Below are positions 11,310 to 21,284 of a stretch of DNA of 64,000 nt, one piece after another. This stretch comes from Prorocentrum cordatum (Eukaryota; Sar; Dinophyceae; Prorocentrales; Prorocentraceae). The notes beneath the pieces are model-generated. The model searched no databases. It was not told where the DNA came from and saw only the letters and a program-made list of their open reading frames with translations. The number at the start of each line of letters is the position of its first letter. Position 1 is the stretch's first letter. The translations under genes and the position numbers were made by a program. The stretch covers positions 35,001 to 99,000 of the forward strand of contig CAUYUJ010020721.1 in assembly GCA_963575745.1 (NCBI GenBank), given 5' to 3'.

Positions 11310-11500
11310 AGCGCCCCCCCCCCGATGCGATGCGATGCGCCCCCCTCTCCCCCCTCGCCCCCTCCCCTGGGGGGGGCGTCTGAAACCCGTCGCTCAAAAA
11401 TAATACCAACAAAAACGAACACAATAAGAACAACAACAAGAGCAACAGCACCAACACGACCAACAACACCAACAACAACCACCAGCAGCACCAACAACAC
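11310..11500 (+). repeat. GATGCGATGCG module and CAA run
   Basis: GATGCGATGCGATGCG, a C-rich block and GGGGGGCGTCTGAAACCC form an inverted copy of the 7.2 kb module. AACAACAA-type triplets follow at 11400-11500. Confidence 0.55.
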
Positions 11501-12285
11501 TTAAGACTACTCGCTCTCTTCTACGCGTGCGTGTCAATCAACATGCATTTCCCAAAAACGAGGTACCCACCTTCTTCGTCTTCGATCGTACGCCCTTTAG
11601 GGGAGATGTATTTCTTCCTGCCATTCGTAATTGGCGCAGCATTTTCAATACATCACTGGAGTGCCGGAAAAGGGAGCGAGGAGGAGGCGCGCAAAGGAAG
11701 GGAGGTAGGAGGGAAGAGGGAAATAGGAGAAGACGGAGGACGACGCCCCTAAACAGGAAAACCCTTAAACGGGAGGGGGCCACTGAGGGCTGCAATAAGG
11801 CCAGGAAGGGCAGCGAGATGGCTACGAAGAGGAAGTACATCGGGGCCACGAAGGTCAGCGAAGAGGCCACGAACGGCGACCGCGTGGCCACGAACAACAT
11901 CGAGGGGCTCAAGTACCAAGGCCACGAAAGGCAACGAGGAGGCCACGGAGGCAACCCGGGGTCTTCGAATCCGACCGCAGTATCGCGAGGCGCAGCGAGG
12001 AGCATGGGAACGGGTGAGCAACAACGAGGGGTGACTGCGGGCCTTACCGGGCGGATCAGGCGGGCGGACCCTGACGGGCGGGTCGAGCGGGCGGGTCGCG
12101 AATGCATGTCTGGGAAATTCTCCAGGATTCTCCGGGCCAGAGCGCGATTCCAAAGAAAAATGTAAGGAGGTCCAAGGCGGGAGCGCAATTCCTGAATGGC
12201 GATAGCACGGCGCCTTAGTAAATCCCACCAGCCCTTTGGGCGTAGGTGGCTTAATGATCTGTGTCTTCTCTCTGCTAAACCCCTT
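11501..12285. other. Spacer with reversed 18-bp minisatellite
   Basis: No gene is supported. At 11,790-11,960 there are units of GGCCACGAAGG(T/G), the reverse complement of the 2.2-3.0 kb minisatellite. At 12,110-12,200 the GCGATTCC/GGGAGCGCAATTCC motif recurs. Confidence 0.5.
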
Positions 12286-13390
12286 CTTTCCCTGCTCGGG
12301 GGAGGGGGTTTCACTGCTCCCTCATAATATAAACCCCCTCCCACAGGCGACCGACGGCCAACCAGGAACAATGATCACCCCACCCCCACCAGCCACCCCG
12401 CGATCACTGTCAAGTGGATTTTTGACAAGGACGGCAGGGGTGTTTGTGAGTGGCCTGCTGTGCGCAGGCCCAGACACAATGGTGGGCATTGCTTTTCGAC
12501 AAGGACGGTGGGGGCCGACATGTTTCCCGATGTGTGCTGTTACGTGCGCAGGCGCACCTGATACACTGTGCACGTGCCCCGAACGTGGCACACCTGCCGC
12601 GGCTGGAGCATGCGCATGCGGCACACCTGGCGCACGCGGAGCAGATGCCGCATCTGGCGCACCAGGCGTGGGTGTTACTTATGTGTTGGGAGGACGGGTG
12701 GGAGTGGGCCCAACGGCTTGCTATGTAGGGGGTGCCTTGACCACTGTTCCTTATTGATATACAGCCCCTCCCCCACCCGGCCGGCGGCCAATCCGGAACC
12801 ATGCCGACTCCATGGGGGCCCGCCCCCCACCATCCCTGTCAGAAAATCAATACAAACCACACTCTGCCTCCACATTTCGAGCATGCGCGGCCAACCCGAT
12901 GCGGTTCCCCCCATCCACCCCTTTTGGGGCAAAGTCTTGAATGGTGGTCGTGAGGCCCGCGAGCACTTCGTATTTGTTTTTTTTGACAGGGTCGGCGAGG
13001 GTGTCAGCACATTGCCTGCTGCGCGCAGGGCTGCCGTCCCGAATTCTGCACGTGCCCCGAACGTGGCGCACCTGGCGCCGCTGGAGTGTGCGGCACAACT
13101 GGCGCACTCGGAGCACGTGGCGCATCTGGCGCACCAGGCGTGCCTGGCACGCTCGGGCCCCAGGGGTGCCTGGAAGGCGCGGCGCCCTTGGCACGCGTGG
13201 CGCACCTCGCCCAAGCGTCGCGCACCTGGGGCCTTTGCTTCCCAGTAGCTGTCCGTCCAAAGACGACCGCTGAACATGCTGAGGCTCGGGTGATGTACGT
13301 ATGTGTTCGGAGGGCGGGCGGGAGTGAGCTAGACGGCTTGCGGGCGGATGGGTACCTTGACCCCTCCCCCCACAACCTCCCCTGTGGGCT
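12286..13390 (+). repeat. Two diverged copies of a ~430-480-bp block
   Basis: The first copy (about 12,286-12,740) and second copy (about 12,741-13,390) share CTGNTCCNT...CCCCTCCC, GCCNGCGGCCAA, GACA(A)GG(A/T)CGGC, CTGCTG(T/C)GCGCAGG and CACGTGCCCCGAACGTGGC. They also share GGNCGGGNGGGAGTG...GACGGCTTGC-like ends. Both contain GCGCACCTGGCGCAC short repeats. Long Cys/Ala-rich frames here are repeat translations. Confidence 0.65.
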
Positions 13391-13764
13391 CGTGGAGTTA
13401 CTTTATAATCAGCGGCCGCAGGCGAGAGCGCCAGCGGCGAGTCCAGTCAGAGCGGGCCGCGCAAAGACGAATTAACCTAAAGCGGTGGGCCGAAGCCTCA
13501 CGCAGCACCTCGGCGGGCAGGCCGGCGAGTGGAGGGGGGCTGACGGCAACTGCTGGGAAGATGCACTGCCAGGGTGCACGGATGCAACGCGCTGCAAAGA
13601 AGGGCTGGCTGCCAGGGTGGTCGGTTGCCAGGGTCTGCAAGCTGCGAGTGAATTGAATGCAGGGGCGTAGGCACCCACGGAACCGCAAGAGTACCAGGGT
13701 GGCCGTAGGCTGGTGGGGTTACGCGGAACGTCTAGAATTGTTCACGACAGTGTCCAGAATTCTC
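13391..13764. other. Unique spacer
   Basis: It has CTGCCAGGGTG(G/C) short repeats near 13,565-13,700. No gene is supported. Confidence 0.4.
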
Positions 13765-13975
13765 ATGGTTGACGTCCCAGAGATGGTGTGTTGGCATAAT
13801 TTAAGATTTTGAGGAGGCGGCAATCACGTTGATTTGCAGCGTTGAAGTCCCAGGAATGGTGTGATTGCGCAAGTTTCTGGATCGCCAGGACGCATTGGTT
13901 CGCGGCATTGACGTCCCAGGAAAGGTGCTTTGGTATGGTTGAAGATTTTCAGACGGTTGTCTTCCAACGAGGCAC
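13765..13975 (+). repeat. Three ~70-bp tandem units
   Basis: TTGA(C/A)GTCCCAGGAATGGTG begins units at 13769, 13842 and 13908 (spacing 73 and 66). Each unit continues with TTNNGATTTT or TTTCTGG and a CACGTTGATT-like segment. Confidence 0.7.
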
Positions 13976-14079
13976 TTCCCGCAGTGAAAATAAATCCTTC
14001 TAGGGACCTGTGAAGATGGAACTTGGAGGGAGGGTTCATTACAATATCGTTGATAATTCTTGGGTTTACACGGGTCCCC

Positions 14080-14231
14080 TCCTGCTGCTCCTCCTCCTCC
14101 TCCTCCTCCTCATCATCATCATCATCATCATCATCCTCATCCTCATCCTCATCTTCATCCTCCTCCTCATCCTCCTCCTCATCGTCAGCATCATCATCAT
14201 CATCATCATCATCATCATTATCATTATCATT

Positions 14232-14262
<31 letters not shown>

Positions 14263-14269
14263 CCATCAC

Positions 14270-14360
<91 letters not shown>

Positions 14361-14480
14361 TTTCTCTTCGTCTTCGTCCTGTTCCTCATCGCCCTTCTCT
14401 TCCTCCTCGTGCTCCTTCTCGTCTCCGTCTTCCTACTCCTCCTCGTCCTCCTCTTCGTCATCCTCCTCATAGTTCTCGTC
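14080..14480 (+). repeat. TCC then ATC trinucleotide array
   Basis: CTCCTC, CATCCTCAT and then (CAT)n to 14,360, followed by TCGTCTTCCTC-type triplets. Frames read as poly-Ser, poly-Ile, poly-His or poly-Met. Confidence 0.93.
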
Positions 14481-14796
14481 GTTGGCATGATCGAACATTT
14501 GTTCCGCGGCATGGTTTACACTGTCCTGATCAAGGCAGCCCGACTGGATATTGTTTACGGATGGGCTGGTGGTGGGGATATGCGAATCGTGAGTAATATA
14601 AGTACGGCTGGCCGGTGCCGATGCGATGCCGTAGAAAACTGAAATCGACCAGTCACGTGCAAATGGACGGAAAGAAACGTCGAGCCTCAGCACGCAGTTA
14701 CGGTCATGTGGTCGCAAGAAACTCTCCAATGAAACATGTAGCGACGTCGGGGAAGGCGGTGAGTGTTTGCTGGACGTACCCCGTCATTCGGATGAT
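14481..14796. other. Unique spacer
   Basis: No gene is supported in about 300 bases. The short open frames have no recognisable motif. Confidence 0.4.
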
Positions 14797-15570
14797 CCGC
14801 CGACCCCTTGGGGTTCCATCGGCGTGTGAGATGCTTCCCCCTCCCCAAACCCTTCCCCTGGGAGCCGGATCCGGTCGATTTGGAGGGGGGGTCTATCTGG
14901 GCTGGCTGGGGGATTACTTTGCTCCAGAACTTCTACCCGGAGGGCATCGAGAACCTCAGAACGGGCCACGAGGTCTCCAAGAGACCTCCCAAACGGTCCA
15001 AGAAGGCCCCGAGTCGCCGAGGCATCATCCCTAGACGCCCAAGATGGCCTCCAGACGGCCCAAGATGCCTCCAAGACGCCCCACGAGGCGTCGAAGAGGC
15101 CTCCCAAGAGGGCCCCAAGAGGCCAGAACCGGTGATATTCATTTGTTTTTTTTTGTTATTGGTTTTCTCGCCTTTTCCAGCCTCCAACGCTCGAAGACGG
15201 CCCACGAGGCCCCCACGACCGCCACAAGACGGCCCAAGAGGCCCCCAAGAATGCCTCAAGACGCCCCAAGAGGGCCCCAAGACAGCCCAAACGGGTTGCA
15301 AGACGGCCCAAGGGGGCCACAAGAGTGGCCCAAGACGGGCCCAAAAAGAGGACCACGAACCGAAAATTCTAGCTTTCCGCCCCAAGAGGCCCCCAGGAGG
15401 CCGCAAGAGGCCCCCAAGGGGCCCCAAGAGGCCCCCAAGAGACCCCCAAGAGGCCTAAAAGAGGCCCCCAAGAAGGCTGCAAAACAGCCCCCCAGAGGCC
15501 TCCAAACTGCCTCGGGCAGGCCCCCGAGAGGCTTCTCACGAGATCCCAACGAACATCCAAGAGGCCTCTG
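14797..15570 (+). mobile_element. Composite repeat, copy 3 (CCAAGA array type)
   Basis: It opens with GATCCGCCGACCCC...GGCGTGTGAGATGCTTC, related to the left ends at 178 and 20175. CCAAGACGGCC/CCAAGAGGCCCC arrays follow (14,960-15,130 and 15,190-15,530), split by an A/T-rich spacer (15,135-15,185). CACGAGATCCCAAC(G/C)AACATCC at 15,538 matches 21,093 inside copy 2. Together these show one composite family. Confidence 0.55.
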
Positions 15571-15904
15571 AACCACAACCCAGGCATGGTGGCGGGATGG
15601 ACCGAAGGCCACTAAACCTGATCGGACAAGAACGGGAAGCGCCGCTGTAGTCAAATGGGCGTATTGGGTGAAGAAGAAAAGGAAGGCGAGGACAACGAGG
15701 AGTCGATGACGAGGACGACGTGGCGAACGTGAGGATAGCGAGGAGGAGCATGAGGACAACGAAGAGGAAGAGACGCACAAGGACGAGGACGAAGAGAACG
15801 AGGGCGAGTACGAGGAGGAACGCGGAGGGCGATGATGACGACGACGACGACGACGACGGAGGACAGTACGAGGCAATTGGAGAAAGACGTTGCTCCTGGC
15901 GCCG
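15571..15904. other. Unique spacer and GAGGAC/GACGAC run
   Basis: From 15,665 to 15,865 the sequence is an acidic-coding-looking GAGGACGA repeat, simple sequence rather than a gene. Confidence 0.5.
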
Positions 15905-16225
15905 CGCGGGGTTCTCTTGGGGCCTGTTGGGGGCTTCTTGGGGGCCCCTTGGGCCCTCTTATGGGCTTCTGGAGTCTTCTTGGGCTGTCTGGGCGCGTCG
16001 TGGGGTTCTGTGGGAGCTTTCTTAGGCCGTCTCGGCGCTGGGGGTCTCCTGGGACGCTCCCGGGAGTCGTTTGGGGCCTTCTTGGCCCTTCTCGGGCCGT
16101 CTTGGGGTTCTTGTGAGCTGTCTGGGTGGCTCCTAGAGCGCTCTTGGGGGTCTCTTGGGGTCTTCTTGGGGCGCCCTTGGGCGCTCCTGGGGCTCTCCGG
16201 GGCGTCTTTTGGGCCTCCCTTGGGC
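15905..16225 (-). repeat. Reversed CCAAGAGGCC array
   Basis: GGGGGCTTCTTGGGGGCC-type units are the reverse complement of the array at 14,960-15,530, so the two could pair around a roughly 400-base loop. Confidence 0.8.
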
Positions 16226-16279
16226 CGTTGGAAAACACTCCAAGAGCGATTTGAACACGACGTCGATGCGGAGTCCCCT

Positions 16280-16360
16280 CTTGGGCCGATTTTTGGAGGA
16301 TGTCTCGAGAGAAACGGTCATTTTCCAAAAATCCGCCAGCGCAGCTTCAAAGTGCGGCGC
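16280..16360 (+). repeat. GGAGGATGTCTC...GAAACGG repeat, copy 1
   Basis: The segment CGATTTTTGGAGGATGTCTC followed by AGAAACGGTCATT recurs at 17,777-17,830 and 17,938-17,995. It follows arrays related to GGCCCC repeats in two of the three cases. Confidence 0.6.
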
Positions 16361-16519
16361 GTACCCGATTATGAACAAGTGGCACGTGTGTGCCCAGGCT
16401 CATACAAAAAAATATCCCAGTGCGACCCTACCTAGGAGTTGGAGCATTTAGGAAAGCAACATCTACATTTACACCGACAGCTACATTTACATCTACACCT
16501 GCATCTACATCTACATCAA

Positions 16520-17056
16520 CATCAACAGCGAGACTATGATATGCTATGCTATGATATGCTATGCTGCACTATGCTATGCTATGACATGATATGATATGCT
16601 ATGCTATGATGCGCTATGCTATGCTATGATATGATGTGTTATGATATGCTATGCTGCGCTGTGCTATGCTAAACAATGCTATTCAATGCTATGCTATGCT
16701 ATGCTATGCTGCGCTGTGCTATGCTATGCTATGCTATGCTATGCTATGCTGAACTATGCTATGCTATGCTATGCTATGCTATGCTATGCTGTGCTAATGC
16801 TTCGCTGCGCTCTGCTGCGCTGCGCTAAACTAAGGTAAGCTAAGCTATGCTAAGCTAAGCTAAGCTACGCTAAGCTAGGCGAGGCTAAGCTAAGCTAAGC
16901 TAAGCTAAGATGATATACGTTAAGCTAAGCTAAGCTACGCTAGGCTAGGCACAGCTAAGCTAAGATGAGATAAACTAAGCTAAGCTAAGCTAAGCTAAGC
17001 TTAGCTAAGCTTAGCTAAGCTAAGCTAAGCTAAGCTAAGCTCAGCTAAGCTTAGCT
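16520..17056 (+). repeat. (TATGC)n then (TAAGC)n pentanucleotide array
   Basis: ATGCT pentamers dominate 16,530-16,800 and AAGCT pentamers 16,830-17,056. Both are GCTNN pentamers, so one may have arisen from the other by substitution and spread. ATGCT pentamers shift frame, so no real coding is expected. Confidence 0.93.
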
Positions 17057-17380
17057 GGGTGAACCCAGGGGGCCCAACTAGGGGAACCGCAGGGCGGGGA
17101 CCGGGGGAACCGTAGGGAAAAACTGAAAGGGCGTTTGAAGCAGGAAGACACCATGACTGCAGGATCGGAGATGGGAAGGGGAAGCTGGGGCGGTGCCGCC
17201 AGGGGGTGCCTAAGAGAAGGGGAAGAGGCAGGAGGTGAACGCAGAAGAATTAAGATCGAGGTCGCACTCGAGCGCAAGTGGGGTTGCCACACCTTGCGAT
17301 GTGTGTACCAGGGCCCCCCAAGAAACCTCAGGAAGCCCGACTTGGATACCGGAAGAGGCTCCAGGAGGCCCCGGGATTGT
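17057..17380. other. Unique spacer
   Basis: No gene is supported. It begins with GGGGGAACCGTAGGG-like short repeats. Confidence 0.4.
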
Positions 17381-17515
17381 GAGTGTTGTGTGTGTGTGTG
17401 TGATGTGTGCTCTGTGTTGTGCGTGTTTTCTTGTGCGTTGTAGGTGTTGTGTGTGTGTTATGTTTGTCTAGCGTGTGATGTGTTGGGTGTGATTTGTGTC
17501 TCTGTGTGTGCATGT
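17381..17515 (+). repeat. TG-rich imperfect repeat
   Basis: TGTGTG interspersed with TGTTGTG and GTGTGATG, a degenerate dinucleotide repeat. Confidence 0.75.
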
Positions 17516-17765
17516 AGTTCTGAGGCCCCAGGAGGCCCCAGGAGGCCCCAGGCAGCCTCAGGAGGCCCCAGAAGACCCCAGGAGGTTCCAGGAGGCCCCA
17601 AGAGGCTCCAGGAGGCCGCAGGAGGCCCCAGGAGGTTCCAGGAGACCCCCAGGAGGCTCCGAGGCGGGGTCTGGGGTACCAGAAGGTACAGAAAGCCCCA
17701 GGAGGCCCCAGGAGGTTCCAGGAGGCTCCCAAGAGGCTCCGAGGCGGGGTCTGGTGTACCAGAAG
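17516..17765 (+). repeat. AGGAGGCCCC minisatellite
   Basis: Units of 10-12 bases CCAGGAGGCCCC / CCAGGAGGTTCC. It contains a duplicated segment around GAGGCTCCGAGGCGGGGTCT (about 17,655 and 17,730, offset about 74). Confidence 0.85.
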
Positions 17766-18244
17766 GTACGTCGGGGCTCGATTTTGGGAGGATGTCTCAG
17801 GCGAAATCGCCATTCTCTGAGAATCGGGGTCAAAATCATTGAAATTACAATGTGTTTTTGAAGGTTTGATGTTAGAATGTTGAAATTTCAATGTGTTTTT
17901 GGACCCTGACGTCACGATCTGCGTGAGGGGTGCCACCGATTTTAAGATTTTCGAGGATGTCCCTAGCGAAACGGCCAGAACAATCGCGAACGCCGCCTTC
18001 AGTTAATCGGCTCTGAGCTCTACTCCCTCGGAGAGGTGCGTATGATAATTTTTACCACCAACAAACGGTCCACACCAGGGGCGCTTCCCGTCATCCGCCG
18101 CTCCCTGTCGATTCATCGCAGGGGTACCTGGCTGGCATGCTGAATCCTTTCGGATTTGGTTTTGGTTATTTTTCCAAAAGATCTCCCCCTGGGGCTTCGG
18201 CGCGTTCCGCCAGGGTCCCGGAAGGCCGCGTAAACCACCTCAGC
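17766..18244. other. Spacer with GGAGGATGTCTC repeat copies 2 and 3
   Basis: Copies of the GATTTTNGGAGGATGTC(T/C)C...GCGAAA repeat lie at 17,777 and 17,938. Between them, CAATGTGTTTTTG occurs twice (about 17,850 and 17,890). No gene. Confidence 0.5.
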
Positions 18245-19225
18245 GTCCACAACAAATCCTCCAAGACGGCTCAAGATGGCCTCCAAGATGGTCCAATATG
18301 GCCTCCAAGTTCGCCGAATATGGTCCAAGACGGCCTCCAAGACGGCCCAAGAGAGGCCAAGACGGCCCAAGGCCTGCAAGATTGCCTCAGGACACGGCCC
18401 CAAGAGGGCACAAAGACGACCCAAGAGGCTTCCAATACGCCCAAGATGGCCTCTAAGACGGCCCTGGAGCACCCCACGAGGGCCCCAAGTCGGCCCAGAA
18501 AGCCCCCCCAACGGCTTCAGACGGCGTCAGACGGGCCAGGAACCCATCAAGATAACCGAAGTTGGCTCCAAGCTGGCCCAAGACGGCCCAAGAGGCCTCC
18601 AAGAGGGCCTCCAGGAAGGCCAGAAAATGGCCAAAACATTGATTTTCCTTAGGTGTTTCAAGGACTTTGAGATTTGCTTCGTTTCGGCCATCCCACGGCC
18701 CGATACGGCCCAAGACCCCCCAAAGATCGCCCAAAGATCGCCCAGGAGGCCTCCAAGATGGCCCCAGAACGGCCCGAGAGGCCTCCAAGACGGCCCCAAG
18801 AGACCCCCAAGACGGCCCAGGAAGCCTTTAAGACGCCCAAGAAGGCCTCCAAGACGGCCCTGGAGTATTCCAAGAGGGCCCCAAGTCGGCCCAGAGAGGC
18901 CCCCCAAACGGCTTCAGACGGCGTCAGACGGGCCAGGAGCCCACCAAACGGCCGAAGATGGCCCTACGATTGCCCAAGACGGCCCAACCAAGAGGGCCTC
19001 CAGGAAAGCCAGAAAAACACCCAAATCATTGATTTCCCATGAGTTGCTGAAGGATCGTGGCATTTGTTTTGTTCGGCCTTCCGACAACCATAGTGCCCCC
19101 AAAGATCGCCCAAGAGGCCCAAGACGGCCCCAAGAGGCCCCCGAGACGGCCCAAGAGGCCTCCACGACGCTCAAGATGGCCTCCAAGACGGCCCAAGAGC
19201 CCTCCAAGACGTCCTCCAAATAGGC
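18245..19225 (+). repeat. CCAAGACGGCC array with 397-bp duplication
   Basis: Two long units share ACGGCGTCAGACGGGCCAGG at 18521 and 18918 (offset 397). Each contains an A/T-rich spacer (ATTGATTT(T/C)CC near 18,632 and 19,026, then a TTTCGGCC-type or TTCGGCC-type end). Arrays of CCAAGACGGCC, CCAAGAGGCC and CCAAGATGGCC surround them. Confidence 0.85.
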
Positions 19226-19824
19226 CCGAAAGGGTCAGAAATGGCCTCCAGACGGCCACGATGACCTTCAGGATGCCCACGTGTTCCCCGAAGGCTTTCC
19301 AAACCGATTCGGGGAACACATGGTCCGATAGCTTGGCAGGTCTGGCCTCAACGTTCGGCCACATAGGCGCTTCCAAGAAGGCAGGGGGCGGCATAGGCCA
19401 CGCAGCACCCAGAAGCCGCAACAGCGATTCTCCCCAAAGGGGTCGGCGGTGCGGCGTAAGCCAAATCATCGACACGACTGGTCGTACTAAAAGAAACTGC
19501 CCCACCAACATACCACAACAAGCGACACGAACAAACAAAACATTGTAGCCACGCCGACAGTGTGCAAAGCGCAGACGCCGTATCTCGGGCACTGGAGTCA
19601 GACTCTTACCTACTGAGCAGGGGGGCCTGCCAGGCCATTCAGGCGACGAGACGTATTCAACCAGTATGTATTGCAAAACAAAAGCAACAAGAACGCTTAA
19701 TGTTGACGCAAAGGAGCAGAAAAGGACGTGCACGACTACGAGGACAACGAGGGAGAAGGCAGGGACCTGGACGGGAGCAAGATGCAGGACCACGGGAGCG
19801 GACGGCCACGCCCGAAGCGCCTGT
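19226..19824. other. Unique spacer
   Basis: No gene is established. The minus strand has an open frame across it with hydrophobic stretches, but its codon third positions do not stay GC-rich as they do in 19,825-19,935. Confidence 0.35.
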
Positions 19825-19935
19825 ATAAAGTGCAGGGCGAAGAACCAGGCGTGCAGCAGGAAGACGTACAGCGGCCCGTCGCGCACCATCACGTGCACCG
19901 CGTAGGCGCTGAAAAAGCTGCGCCTCTCTGGCGCC
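19825..19935 (-). CDS. Possible isolated membrane-protein exon
   Basis: I do not recognise the family. On the minus strand, from about 19,935 down to 19,825, a frame reads RRSFFSAYAVHVMVRDG and then PLYVFLLHAWFFALHF. Nearly all codon third positions are G or C (about 33 of 35), in contrast to the sequence on either side. The second part is hydrophobic enough for a membrane helix. An AG just upstream (…GAGAG|GC) and a CAG|GC at the downstream end could be splice sites; GC donors are known in dinoflagellates. It lies directly beside the inverted-repeat element at 19,944-20,132. It may be an exon, an exon fragment carried by repeats, or chance. Confidence 0.25.
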
Positions 19936-19943
19936 AACGTTGG

Positions 19944-20132
19944 TCGGAAGCTGGGCGAGGGCTGCTAAATCCGTGGCTGCTAAAATCAACCTCCGGGAAG
20001 TTGTCTTCGTCCTCCCGGGAAGACGCCCGCTGACTGTTTCGCGTGCCGCGCCTCATTCCGGGAAGCTGTTTTTTCCCTCCGGAAGGGCCGTTTTAGCAGC
20101 CACGGTTTTAGCAGCCCTCGCCCAGCTTCCGA
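19944..20132. mobile_element. MITE: 42-bp inverted ends and 5-bp target duplication
   Basis: The left end, 19,944-19,985, and right end, 20,091-20,132, are inverted repeats matching at 41 of 42 bases (ends TCGGAAGCTGGG...CCCAGCTTCCGA). The element is flanked by GTTGG at 19,939-19,943 and again at 20,133-20,137, a 5-bp target-site duplication. Each end contains a doubled TTTAGCAGCC motif. The 105-base centre also pairs partly with itself (CTCCGGGAAG / CTTCCCGGA-type segments). There is no coding capacity, so it would need a transposase supplied elsewhere. Confidence 0.75.
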
Positions 20133-20394
20133 GTTGGGCGTCGCTTGATGGGGGGGGCCCTGGAACACACAAATCCGCCGACCCTGTCGGCGTGTGGAAG
20201 ACGCATCCCGGTGTCGTCGTCTTGCGTGGATCACCGTCGTCGTCGTCGTCGTCTCCGTCGTGTCCTCGTCGTCTCCGTCTCCGTTGTCCCTCGTCGTCTT
20301 CGTCGTTCCCCGTCTCCTTGAGCGCGCGAGCCAAAGCGACATTGAGCAACGTCGTAGTTGAGTCGTGGCGAAGCCCCTCCCTACCCTCCCCGCC

Positions 20395-20418
20395 GGGGGG
20401 GGGGGGGGGGGGGGGGGG
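20395..20418 (+). repeat. 24-base G run
   Basis: Uninterrupted G24 followed by GGGGGGGTCGCC repeats to about 20,450. It is a strong quadruplex candidate and a likely sequencing-length error site. Confidence 0.95.
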
Positions 20419-20499
20419 TCGCCGGGGGGGGTCGCCGGGGGGGGTCGCCACCCAGATACGCATCCTCCCCGGGGGGTCCCGGAGCTCAGAAAAGCTTCA

Positions 20500-21115
20500 A
20501 GACGAGCCAAGAGCGCCAGAAGACACCCCCAAAAGGGTACACGAGGGCCTCGACTCGACGAACGATCGCCCCAAGACGCCCAAGACGGCCCGAAGACGGC
20601 CCAAGAGGCCCTCAAGACGCTCCAAGAGAGCCCCAAGAGCACTCCCAAGAGGGCCCCAGGAGCCAAAATCGTCAATTTTACATCGGTTTTTGAATAATTT
20701 TGGCCTTCTCGCCTTTTCGGCTTCCCGACACTCCAAGACGGCCCAAGAGGCCCCCAAGAGGCCCCCAAGAGCGCACCAAGAGGCCTACAAGAGGGCCCCA
20801 AGACGGCCCAAGAAGGCCCCAGGACAGCCCAAGAGGCGCCCAAGACGGCCCAATAGGGCCCCAAGACGGGCCCAAGAAACGGCCAAGAGGGGGACGAGGA
20901 ACCGAGAATTCGAGACTTCCGCCCTAAGAGGCCCCCGGGAAGCCCCAAGAGGCCCCCAAAAGGCCCCAAGAGGCCCCCAAGCGGCGCCAAGACGCCCCCA
21001 AGATGCGCCGAAGACGGCCTCCGGAAGCCCCAAGATGCCACAACGGCCTCCGGAAGCCCCAAGAGGCCCAAAAGAGCCCCCCCAGAGGTCAACCACGAGA
21101 TCCCAACCAACATCC
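20500..21115 (+). repeat. CCAAGACGGCC/CCAAGAGGCCCC array with A/T spacer
   Basis: Same array type as 14,960-15,530 and 18,245-19,225. The spacer at 20,665-20,735 reads TTTTTGAATAATTTTGGCC then CGCCTTTTCGGCTTCCCGAC, close to the spacer at 15,140-15,195. Confidence 0.88.
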
Positions 21116-21284
21116 ATAAGGCCTCCTCTTCCTCCCCCTTCACCCTTCCTTCTCCTACTTCCTTCCGCCTCCTCCTCCTCCTCCTCCTCCTCCTCCTCCT
21201 CCTGCCCCCCCCCCCCCGTGTTGTCTTTCGTCATCTTCAGGGTCGGCGGCAACGGCCGTAAGGCCTTCGCAATAAATACACACA

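Larger units (their letters stand above)
20175..21249 (+). mobile_element. Composite inverted-end element, copy 2
   Basis: It starts with CCGCCGACCCTG (20,175-20,186) and ends with CAGGGTCGGCGG (21,238-21,249), as copy 1 does. The left module has CGTCGT triplets, CAAAGCGA and GAAGCCCCTCCCT. The interior holds a 24-base G run, GGGGGGGTCGCC repeats, CCAAGA arrays split by an A/T-rich spacer (20,665-20,735), CACGAGATCCCAACCAACATCC and a TCC tract. The flank after the right end (CGGCCGTAAGGCCTT, CAATAAAT) also matches copy 1. No transposase is present. Confidence 0.55.

Noticed and set aside
19540-19640. tRNA-like CTCAGTAGGTAAGAG on the minus strand
   Set aside because: It resembles a D-arm and A box, but no acceptor pairing, anticodon arm or T-arm follows at the right spacing.
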